Source: Mnemiopsis leidyi
Lineage: Eukaryota; Ctenophora; Tentaculata; Lobata; Bolinopsidae
Assembly: GCA_000226015.1 (NCBI GenBank)
Contig: JH153948.1
Location: 4,537 to 58,962 of the forward strand
DNA: 54,426 bases
Reading direction: 5' to 3'
Of the stretch, positions 13,101-25,100 are shown in pieces; positions within the stretch are counted from its first letter, which is position 1; every line of letters begins with the position of its first letter. Both the position numbers and the translations under genes were made by a program. Under the pieces are notes generated by a model that saw only the letters and a program-made list of their open reading frames with translations, was not told where the DNA came from and did no database searches.

Positions 13101-16100
13101 AAATTTGTTTAATTTTACAGTTCTTGTACTGCTAGTTACTAGCTTAGTAGAACAGACTCGTTCAGCCGGCATTGTGTACTTTAGCAGTTGACAAAAAAGT
13201 GTTTGTAAGAACATATGTTCACAGAAATTCGCTGGCAGGCCTTCATGTATTCCTAGAGTATGCTATATTATAACGGTCGAGGAATTTTGATTCCACAACC
13301 CTTATTTTTGTTTATCACACGTATAAGTTAACGCCGCTCATGTCAAAGACTCGTAGCTCATTACAAATACAAGGATTATATAAAATTCGCGTCTAACTAA
13401 ACTTGTTCATTCCGCCTCAAAGTTCCCGCTTTGAAAGGTTCTACTCATACACGTGGTAAAGTTTGCTTGCTCTATCAACTCGACACGTGGTGGCTGACGT
13501 CATCTCTTATCAGTATGTCACGGTCTCATCTACATCTCCTCATTCCTCTACCTCAGTATAACGCTCAGCAGACAGGTGTTAGGTAAATTTGTTAAGTAGC
13601 TAAGGTAGGGAGGGGAGTTTAGAGGTAACGTACTGACACGTTCAGTTGATAGGTTTTGAAGTTCAGAGTTTATTTTTGCAGTTTCATCTGGCTTCAGCGA
13701 GGTTTGTTCACTAACCTCTGATTTTAAAGTTCTGATTTATGTTATAAGGTCGGTTTTTGTCTGATTTGCTTTGGTTGAGTGTTGAGTTGTGAAAATCTAC
13801 CTAATTCTGAGGTGTGAGCTTCTTCTTGATTCTCATGAAGGATCTAGACACTTAGACAGTGTTGAGTTATTTGCGTCCTTCTTTGTACCACTTTGTCTGA
13901 TAGTTCACACTTCTTCATCTCTGAAGTATCTCTGTTCCTTTACAGATCTTGCTTCAACCTGTACCACCTGTCACCTGATGGTTTTAGTGAATGATTGCTC
14001 CTTCTAACTCCTGATCTCTATCTATAGCCTTAATGATCACGTGACTTGACTAAACACTAAAGTTATTAGTTAGACATAGTCAGACAGCCTGTAGTTAGAA
14101 ATCGCCGGTAAAACCCAGATTAACCATGTAAAAGTATGAGAGGTATGTTAATTATATTTGACAGCTCAACTAGTTTGGTTATTGGTGCTGATGTCTATAA
14201 ATCTAGAATCAGTAATAAGATTAACTTGGGTAAATGTTTAAGATAACGCGTTTTTTGCTTGGAGAGCTGTGACAATACGTTTATCGGTCTTTATTATTCG
14301 TTGTGAGATTCTGCTTTAGCCTGCCAAAACTGGCAGATATATATACTTAGGAGGGGTGTTCATTTGTTTTAGCGTGGACTGAATGAAAATACCAATCAGT
14401 GTTTGACAACGACTAATGAATATTCTGTTTTTATGTCACGTGTCAAAATGAAAATAATGTGAACTCTTCTCTCTCACCTAAAGCATAATAGGCTAGGTTG
14501 TCATTATACGGTTGTTTTCTATCTGACAAATAAGCTCGTTCCCCATCAAATGACGTCAACTCATTATAATACTAGCCTAAAAAGCCTATTATCATTATAG
14601 TATGAGTTGTCCTAATAAACCTATATTGACCTTCATATCCTTATTGCTTAGCCCAATAACCACTTCTCTCCAGACATTAAATTTGCCCCGTATTAGCAAA
14701 TTCCAATAATCAGCTAGACTTTATCCGGCTAGCAAACGATATGACCTCATTGAGATGTTAAATGTTATGCCAGTTTAGTGCTACTTTTCGCTCCATTCAG
14801 CTCAATGGACTAAGTGATAATTGTACCTCGTTGAAGATTGAAGAGACTTCCCTGCAAGTTGACTAACGTCATTATTGGTTAATTCAGTTCTGTTCTGGAC
14901 TTTGTAGTTTGTTATCTATCTTTATTGTGTCTAATAGGTTATCCGTCTCCTCTATTTGTCTCTACTGGCGGCTCATAAGATAATTAGACTATCCAGAAGT
15001 GAAACTCTGATAGTCTAATTGTGTTTATTGGACTAATTGAACTGCAAGATCTAGGTGTCAGTAATTAGAACTTCTAGTAGTCAAGAAGTACTTGCTCTCG
15101 GCTTCATAAAGCAAGCAACTTGTTTCTATCATGTGTTATGATGTGTCTGAGAATCTCACTTTCTAATATTAAAGCATTGTTCTACTTTTCTAGTAGTTTT
15201 CTAGTAGTCTACTCTATACTATCATACTTTTTCAGTAGTCTTCTCGGTTCAGTGTTATTCGTCAAATGTTTAAAGTTTGATGTCCAAACTTGAAATTATT
15301 CCAGCGTGAAATTACCTTCTTGTCGACATATTGAAATGCTAGCAATTGAAACACGTCTGTATCGGTAGCTGCTAATTGCTAAATGGGCGATTATAGTGTC
15401 TGCTTTCATGTTTGTTAATGTCCAAGTTTACGAAGATTAATGTTAGTTAATGTCCTGAATCTTCTTTTGAGTTGGTGTTTTATCAAATTTGTTATACTTT
15501 CTTACTTTGTACATATTATTTGTTATCATATTTTACTAAACCTGAAGAATGTTGAGCTTTTAATGTCAGTTGTTATGTATTATGAAACAATCTTAATTCT
15601 TTGCTTTTTATCTTGCTTCCGAACGTTTTCTCAAGCTCCTAGATGTATCTCGGTATTCTTTTCTTTTCTATACAGCCAAAGTAAGGTCTAAAAACTTGTC
15701 ATTTTGATCAAAACAGCGATTATCTAGAAATTTGTCATTTTGGTCAAAACAAAGATTATCTAAAAACTTGTCATTCTGATCAAAGTAAGGATTATCAACT
15801 TATCAGTATCACAAAGTTACTCTGTAAAGTGAACACCTTGGAGAAAAAGCCTCTACTACTTATAGGATGATAGGATTGAAATATGCACATTCGCATATTT
15901 TAGTAGATAGCATCTTGTAGTTATCACTGCTGGACCAATGGGCTGACTGTAAAATATAACACGTGTCTCTCCTCAAATATCTCGATTTATCTACGAGATC
16001 GGTTGTTGCAATACATATTGTTATTGAGTGCCTATAAAATTCATAAGATGTCATCTCACCCACCTATTGGCTTAATAATATCCCTTTCATAGTCGGCATT

Positions 16101-19100
16101 TTTGTTAGCTTGGCAATTGTAAGGTATGCTATTTTGTAACTTAACAAATGAAGATATGCTGTATCGTAGCTTAGCAACTGTAAGGACTAAGGCATGCTAT
16201 ATCGTAGCTAAGCAACTGTAAGGCATGCTATATCGTAGCTTTCCTTACACACAAGTCCATCGACCTATCAGATTTATTGCATCCTATAAATCTAAAATCT
16301 TTCTATAAACATTAGATGTCAAACAATTATAGGAAATTTTCTGTGACTTTAAGAACATGTATGACGGCTAATAACTTTCAAAAGCAATGATAGAAGACCG
16401 ACAATTAAATTTTGTCTCCAATAAATTGAATCGTGTCTTTACCGATAACAGCTAGTCGCATTGGTATTGGGCCTACAAAATATTTTACAACATTCGTTGC
16501 TTCAGTAATGTGTCACTTTTTCAAATTACCTATTCGCTTAGTCTCGGGTCAGATTTCTGGCATTTCAATTTACAACAACGAAAAATTTGCGCTATCAACT
16601 GTAATTGTTACTGCACATGATGGATTTATCCTTCATCATATCGTAACCTATAAGCTGGCACTATTAGAAACTGCCGGATAAGCCTAATTATTTAATTTAG
16701 CCTTCAAATTTTTCATGTGCTGTGAAATTCGTGATTACCGACCATTTTCTGTTTCTGCTTTGCATTTTCTTATAATATCTCAAATTGCTATGAATAAGTT
16801 CGACTAAATTTTATCAAGTGTGTATATTTATTAATATCCAAAATTGCTACATAATTTCCATGAAATTTCGTTCAAGTCAAACAAATTTACCGCCTAAATG
16901 TAAAATGCTGCACAGTCTCACATCAATATAATGATCAGTTTTTCATTCCATACCACAGGAACAGTTTCCTATGACCAGTGGAATTATTTACATACTTGTT
17001 ATCGAACAATGATTGCAATGTATATTTGTATTCCAATTGATATGCATATCATTTCGATCTATCGGTTCTTACAGCCATTGCAATAGTGGCTAAATTAGAT
17101 CTTTATAACCTTTTCCTCAACCATAATGTTCATGATCGACTACATTGCTACAGCTCATGTCGCTTCAACGCTTCGCATACAATTAGAATGTCTTTTGTTT
17201 TCGTTATTCTAACGATTTTATTCAACCCGATAATTGATATCACTTGTTTACTTCCTTAATACTTTTGTTATAATATGCTACAATGGTTCGAAGCTCCATC
17301 AAACTTCTCTTGAGTCTGTTCTAAAACTTCCCTGAAATTTCCCGCTATTTTCAGTAATGAACCAAGAAGTTCCCCTGAACCTGACCTCCTCAATCCTCCT
17401 CCCCGTCTCCGCGTCCCCGGCCGAGTCAGTGTTCTACGCGGTCTTCCTGGTGGTGGGTAACCTGGTGGGACTGCTCGGCAACGTCCTGGTAATAGCAGCT
17501 ACAATCGGGGAACAAAGCAACCACTTCAAGCTAGATCACGGGACTGTCATATTTCTCCGTCATCTCGCCATTTCGGATGTGCTCTTCACCTTGCTTTACC
17601 CTGTTCCCATCATGGTGGTGTACATCGCGCGTCGCTGGGTGTTTGGCGCTGAACTGTGCTATGCGATAGGACTTATAATCAGTCTCCCAGCTACCGCCAA
17701 CATGAACTTTATTCTGGTGATGTCACTTCACCGGTATGTGCGATGCAGGTTCCCCATGAAGGTTCGACAGTTGACCCCCGCTAAAGCCAAGATAGGGTGT
17801 CTGGTAATGTGGACATTGTCGTGCGTATTTCCTGTGTACACCGTACTGGCGAAACTCCGGATTGTTTTCAACGTCAAACTGGCATCTTGCTCCTTTACTT
17901 TTCCTAAATCTGTCGGTAATGCTATTCTTATCTTCGGAACGACTGTCGGTCCATTCGTCGTGATCGTATTACTGAATGTGCTGCTGTGGTTGCACGTGCG
18001 CGCATTTACCCAGCACCTCTCAACCAAACTGAGCAGCCATCATTTGCAGCCATCACAGACTCGGGAAATGACAGACATGGAACGGAAACAGAACAAAAAG
18101 TTTCGAGCCTCATACCGACAAGGTGTGATCACCACAACTTTTATAACCGCACTCTTCGCAGTTACCTGGATGCCGACCGTACTGAGATTTGCCTATGCCG
18201 CGTTTGCTGGCGAAGACTCTCTGGAGGGCTGGGTAGAGAGGGTCAGATATTTCTACTTTCTGGGATCGTGGGGTAATCCAATCATATACGCCATGATAAA
18301 CAAGGGCTTCCAGGACTATTTCAAGTCGTTCATCAACAGGCTCTGTAAGATCTACGTAGTGGATCCCTCCGCTAGCATCATGGGCCGGGCAATGAGTGTG
18401 ATGGTCGACGATCCTGAAGATCCTAAGTTTAGTATGAGAAAGGGGAGCAAGCAAGTCACCACAATCACCAGGATCGGTACCAAAGCAGAATGCCCGGTTG
18501 TGCCTAAGGACTATGTTTGCAAAACGAACGGTTTTGTCTCTAAAGAAACGAAAAAGGATGATGCAGAAAAAAGTTTTACAAATTCACGTACTGATTCCGT
18601 TGTTAATGAAGTGGGAGAAATGTCAGGATCTCCTACGCAGGGACTTTCGCCTGAAGCGCCGGAGATGTGTATGTGTAAAAATGAAGCAGAATCGGTTGCG
18701 AAGAGCTGATGATTAACAAGAACTGGACTCTGAGTTCATAATTTATTGTCTTGATTTGATGCTGTAAACTAGTCTTTTATGTATTATGATATACCTTTCT
18801 TTATCTCTGTTCTTTTTTTCGATTATTTTATGATATGCCATAGCTGTGAACTTTCTAGAAACAGTGATCGTCGTATCTGATAAACATTATCAAACCTTTT
18901 GATTCTTATAATTGATATTATATTTATTTAAATTGTATGCCAAGTGTGATACATATGTAATCATTACTCTGCTTTGTCAGCGAACCAAAAGCCTGCCAAA
19001 AATCACGTCAGCATTTTCTGTTATTTTACCATTACCATAAAGGTAAACAAACAACACTGTCAAGGTACGATAACACAAGAATTAATAGAATGCGTATTGA

Positions 19101-22100
19101 AAAATGTAGGTTTTATTTATTGGAACATGAAATATGAATAACCTGTCTATAAATAAAGTGTCTATAAACTAAACCTCCCCAACTAGAATAAGTGCAGGAC
19201 GGTGGCCACCCAAATAAACCTTATACAAGTTTATTAAGTTCACACTTAGTCACCTCAGCTGTACTTGTAAGATCAACCCATTGACAAAGAATGTCAACAA
19301 AGTTACAAAACCGAATCTAAATTTCTGACATTCAGACAGTTTCCTTCACCGAAATGGGACTGAAGAACTCTGACGGAACATTCTTGACCGTTTTTTATCA
19401 TCCTCGGTTTTTGTTATTGAAACATTAATTTTCAGTAACTAAGTAATGACTAGCAAGAGACGAATTATATGTTAAGTGGGAAGTTTCATTCCAAAAACTT
19501 GAATTTCAGTGAAAATAACGATAGAAGGAAATCACGAACTAACCGCTGGACAAACACTAAGACTAAAAGTCAATGCTCCCTCGTCATACACCGACATACA
19601 GTGGTATTTTGAGAAGACTTGCCTTCCTGCTGAGAAATCTAAAGATCTTCTTTTAGAAGAGGTATGTGCAGGAAGTTGTCTGATTCCTGATACAAATATC
19701 TTCCGATTACTTTATTTTCTGATTAAATTTAATTAATACTGACTAAATTAGTATGATTGCAGGTTTCAATAGAAGATAAAGGGCGATACAAAGTTAGATT
19801 GGAGTCTAATTCTGGAGACGTCAAATGGGCTTTTGTCGATGTGAATATTCTTCAGGAAATAGGTAATATTTTGTTGTTTAAGACTAGGATTATCAGCTAT
19901 TTCATAGACCTGGACAATTTAGGAAATTTTAACTCGCGGTGGACTTCATTCAAATACTCAAATACTCAAATAGTCGCCCACCCTTCAAATCACAAATGTC
20001 GCATTCCTGTAAATTAATGAAAGATAACAAGTAATCCCGGAGACGGAAAGCATGACTAATGTATTCTCGGTGAATAACGAAATTTAAATGCGGAGCTCAT
20101 AATTGTTGTGATGCGTGATCTCACGCTTACATTCTTACCTCACGTTGTAATCGCCCGGCAAGCGGCCGATCGTGCTGCACGTGTGTGTCGCGAACGCCGA
20201 ATAACATGGTTGATATGTAGCAAGTTACTGTGAGTCCTTGTAATTTAAAGCGCGGCTCAAGTTTCGGCGCGCGCATGTCCTGAGTTTAGCTGAACTTGGA
20301 CTTATGCCAAATTCTTGTAAACTTTCCTGTATCATTAACACATAAACAGTCCTTCATAGAAAAGGAGTTAAGAATATTGCCGTTGAAATTTGGTACTAAT
20401 AGCATACACCACGCCACCCTCGGAATAGTCACCACCTAGATTAATTATCGGCGGTTTTTTTGATGACATCCTCCAAGGCTGATAGTGTGCCCGACACCAT
20501 GAGCGAATCTGCTTTTACACAGATATACGCTAAACCACACAATTACATGTGCCTGAGGATTTTAACCTCGGATGTCCAGGTCTTAGTCCAATTTCAGCAC
20601 ATACCTGATCCACCAAGCATACTTCCCAAGGTCAGAGACCCTGTACCAATCACAGCTTGGTAGACTGACCGGATCTTGCAAGAAAGAAATCTGATGTATA
20701 GAACGTGCCCCTAGCGGGGCTCGAACCAGTGACCTTCAGATCGCCGGGCCAAGGTGTTAGCCAATGAGCCACGACGCCGGTACTGATAAAACGCCCGATA
20801 AGTCTGAAATTTTATCCTGCACCTTTCCTTTTCCAGAGCCAAGCCAATCCGACCCATGTCTTCTGGGATTAGTTATTTAATCAGTATAAGTTATTTAATC
20901 AGTTTAAGTCGATCTTGCCATTTAAACTTCCTGTTTCATAAGTCATAGCATCCGTCCTCCCCAGAAGCTCCCGCAGAAGAACTAAGTTTTCTTCTCCACC
21001 CCAAAGATTACCTCCTCAAGGAATCATCTTCTGAAGCTCACTTCTTTGTAGATGTCAGACCTCATGACGCACAGTTACAATGGTTTGTCGCAACTTCTCA
21101 CATTCTATGCATTCTTAATACTTCAGCTTGGTTCACAGTTTACCAAGTAATTAGTAATTTGTAATTACTGACTGTAGAGCGATAACGATAATAACTAAGC
21201 TATATGTTATCAGGTACTGTGAAGGAGTTCTGATGCATGATAAAACAAAACCATATCTGTATGTCACCGGCCTGGATCAAACAGCACACAGGTATTGTAT
21301 ATAACGATATTTACAAATGATTAACAGTGCCTAATCTTGAGAATTCTTCTCCCCTGTTTGAGAATTCTCCTCCCTGTTTGTAAATTCTCCTCCCTGTTTG
21401 AGAATTCTCCTCCCTGTTTGAGAATTCCCCTTCCTGTTTGAGAATTCTCCTCTCTGTTTAAGAATTCTCCTCCCTGTTTGAGAATTCTCTCCTGTTTCAG
21501 AATTCTCCTCCTTGTTTGAGAATTCCTTTCCCTGTTTGAGAATTCTCCTCCCTGTATGAGAATCCCTTTCCCTGTTTGAGAATTCTCCTCCCTGTTTGAG
21601 AATTCTCCGCCCTGTTTGAGAATTCTCCTCTCTGTTTGAGAATTCTCCTCCCTGTTTGAGAATTCTCCACCCTGTTAAAGAATTCTCCCAATCTCCCCAT
21701 CACACCTAAACCTACAGACGGCAGTACAAATGTACGGCTACACACGAAGGAAGGACGATATCCTCCGACACAGCTCTTGTAAGGTGGAGCCCTGAAAAAC
21801 CTAAAGATTTCACCGGGACTAGCTTTGTAGAAACTGCTACTGATAAGGTTTGTAGTGTCAGCGTGGCAGTTTTAAGTCATGGACAAACATAAAACCCTGA
21901 TATAATTGCTGTCTATATGATATATATCCGGTCGAATGGGCAAAAATGTTCTATCGGAATGTAAATTTGCCTCCTGAGTCCGGAATGACAACTATGGTTA
22001 TAAAACTTGTTACACGTTTGCAGGTAGCCCTTATTATTGGTAATCAGAGCTACTGGGAGTCCACGTTCGGAGACATTGTACACGCGGAGGACGATGCACG

Positions 22101-25100
22101 TGATATAAGCGCTGCTCTGAAATCCATGAACTTCAAGGTTGGATATGGTCTGCGAAGTTTTAACGTGAAACAAGCAATGTTGAATCCTAACTGACACTGA
22201 AATGTGTTAAGCCTTTTTGACAATCATAGCTTTGAATATGTTAGACTTTCACAAGTTAAATGGTTTAGGCGCGATATCTTTCCAAGCTGAGATCATGCTG
22301 ATCCAACAGAAAATAACAGAACGTCTCAGGTTGTATCCCTTATAAACTTGACACGTGACGAGATGTTGGCGGCGTGTGACAACTTCTACAAGTTGCTCAG
22401 TTCCGGAGTGTACGGTGTGTTCTACTTTGCTGGTCACGGTTTTGAAATCGCCGGCGAAAATTATCTGGTAAGAACGATCTCGAGACTAATTTCTTCTAAT
22501 TACTTACCTATCTACTTTCAAAATTTGCAACGAAAGAGCTGGCATGAGTAAGATTTAATTCCAAAAATAAGATTCAAAAGGTAAATTTTTATCGGTACCT
22601 ATTCTTAAGTGCTTGTCTATAAACCTTGACAAACACAATTTCCGCCGTACAATGATCGTCCGGGAAGGACTGCTACTGAAATAAACCCCACCGTCCCAGT
22701 GTCCCACAGACCCAACAGTTCTCACTTTCAGGTGCCAGTTGACGCGCCATCGAACGTGCGTATTGTACACTGCATCAAAGCTCAATACGTTCTGCACCGC
22801 ATGCAGTTCAGAGAAACGAAGCTCAACTTGCTGCTTCTTGACATGTGTAGAGAGTTCAACAATGTAGGAGGAATTCCGGGGGACATTCAGCCTGTAAAGA
22901 GCAGGGGAAATACTGCCATCGGATATGCTTGGTAAGTTGTAGGGGTCTTCTTCCTGAATGCCTTGATCAGAATGATCCATGTTACTTTTTCGGCACCTTT
23001 TGGTACCCCAATGCCACATATTATGGGATAAGATCTACCTATTTCATTTTTGTGATTTAAAAATCTTCAATATTTCTGCCTGTGATACTGGACCCTCCTT
23101 AGCGGGCCCGGATCTCGAGCTTATGGAAGTGAGAACGACAAAAACGGAATTTACGTGAAGTATCTGAAAGATCACGTGACCAGAAATATTACCGTTACAA
23201 ATTTACTCGACTGTGTCAACAAAGGTTTGTCTTGCAGCCTTCCTACTAGAGAAGAATCTTATGTTTGTTCCTGGGAATTAAGCTTTTCTTTCTCATCAAA
23301 TTAAATAAGTTTTTCTCGATTACCAAGCATTCGTATCATACCCCACTTAGATTTTTGATCAATGACTCCATCTTCTAATTCCACTATCCCAGCGATCGGA
23401 GAAAACGAGCCGACAGGATACCAGCGACCACACTACCAGTCATCTATTGTGAAGAACATCTCACTGAACGACCCTATAGACACCACCAACCACACAGCCG
23501 AGTTTCATCACAGGTCCATCTTGTGGAGCATGGCTAACAGTAAGTGTAATATCACCATTGTAATTGTTTTAGTGCAATATCACCATTGTAGTTGATTTAG
23601 TGATAACATGACTCTATTGTACTCTATTTTGAGGTAAATTAAAGACCTGCATTATATAATAGTTCCTGATTATATAATAGTTCAAACGTTCTCATTTCGA
23701 ATTGTCAAAATGTGATGACGTATACGACGCTCATACCCTAGCAGCATATGCTATTAAACATAATTGGCGAACCTAAGCTGGTCTTAAAACTAGTTCTAAC
23801 ATTTTACACTCTATAAGAATATACTACAATCTAATAATATCTACTCCCCTCCCACTTAGCTGTAGACAAAGAGGAAATGTCCGTGACCCTTCTAAAAACG
23901 GAACTGCAACTTGAGTTTTCAGCGGCGTTCAGTAACGTCCTACAATTCTCTGTCTCCCCTCATGTAGACTCCGTTAGACTTGATCCAGTGAGTACAGTTT
24001 CTTCATGCCCTTGTTGATACGTCTTGTATGAAACAGTTTAGTATAGGAAACTAATTCCTGCGTGCCTCAATTCGAATTATATCAAGATTTTTGAAACTCG
24101 TGTTTCAGGAAGTTTGAACCCCTCTTTTTCCCAGGAAAGTCAAGCTAACGGTCTGTTGCTCCAGAAACTTTCTCAAAACACTTTCAACATCAGAAACGTA
24201 CAGAAACTAGTAGGATCAGTTATTGAACTTTCCATTATTTCCGGGTAAATACACTTACTAGTCACAACATGACTTGATTTACCGCGTGTCGAAATTTCTA
24301 TTACAAAATTGTTGTTTCTGCGATATTGCTCCCGCCCTTTATGTACCTACTTTTGTACTACGAGATATGCGATATAATAGTCAAAAATATAGCTGTCTCC
24401 TCTTGGCAGATGTGAGCGAGGGACGGTGCGAATAGAACGACCTCTCTTTGCTAAAATAACTGCTAACCGAGTGAACTTTGGAAACGTGCTCGATGTCAAC
24501 TTGGCTGGCAGTCATCGACCTGGAATTTCTCAAGCTCCTCAACACCAACTAGCTGACAGGTTAGCTTACAAGCTTTTCGGTTTTTATTTCGTCGTTTTCT
24601 GTTTCACAAGCAAAAGTTTGTAATGACTTACAAGTCGCAAAATGTAGCTTATTCTATTTTGTTGCACAGAAGTTGCAAGAACCCACAAAACAAATCATGC
24701 GAAACCGTGGACGAGAAAGCAAATAGAAAGCTCAAAGAAATAGAAGAATTCGACAAAAAGACAGAAGAGGAAAAGTCAGATTGCATCAGAGGACAAACGA
24801 CCGACACTCCTGTTGAATCAGAGAAAGAGTCAGATACAAACTCGCTTCTTCCGCCCCTCGTTAAAAACTTTGACGACAGAATTGTGTATCCATTTGTCGG
24901 CATCTACCTCTCTCTTAAATCAAATGTAAGTTTTGTCGGTGTCTACCTCTCTCTTTAATCTAATGTTAAGTTTGTCGGTGTCTCCCCCTCTTTTTAATCT
25001 AATGTAAGTTTTGTCGGCGTCTACCTCTCTCTCTTCAATTTAATGTTGGATTTATCGACGTCTACATGCTCTTCAATCTAATGTTTGTTTTGTCGATGTC

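Larger units (their letters stand above)
4173..17353 (+). other. Left part of MALT1 intron 3, about 13 kb without a confident gene
   Basis: AT-rich intronic DNA between the death-domain exons and the nested GPCR. Apart from the separately listed heat-shock-type sites, palindrome and tandem repeats, I found no exon I can support. It contains a TACTACAG-type microsatellite (9300-9415), AT-palindromic sequence around 9585-9670, a 12-bp perfect stem-loop (14982-14993 with 15009-15020) and an imperfect inverted repeat near 14560-14610. Scattered open frames of 60-106 codons look random in composition. Confidence 0.6.

Noticed and set aside
17728..18454. Open frames on both strands overlapping the GPCR
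   Set aside because: Shadows of the G+C-rich receptor coding sequence with no independent features.
20705..20790. Functional tRNA gene
   Set aside because: A and B boxes are present but the acceptor and T stems do not pair, and a non-tRNA body follows; better explained as a SINE.
21339..21689. CRISPR-like array
   Set aside because: Units are contiguous 20-mers without unique spacers, in a eukaryotic intron; a simple minisatellite.
21784..22023. Donor at 21784 for MALT1 exon 8
   Set aside because: It would enter exon 9 out of phase and give an immediate stop; the donor at 21848 restores phase and the family linker.
24623..24958. Independent 111-codon gene
   Set aside because: It is MALT1 exon 17 read through its acceptor and donor; phases place it in the MALT1 chain.
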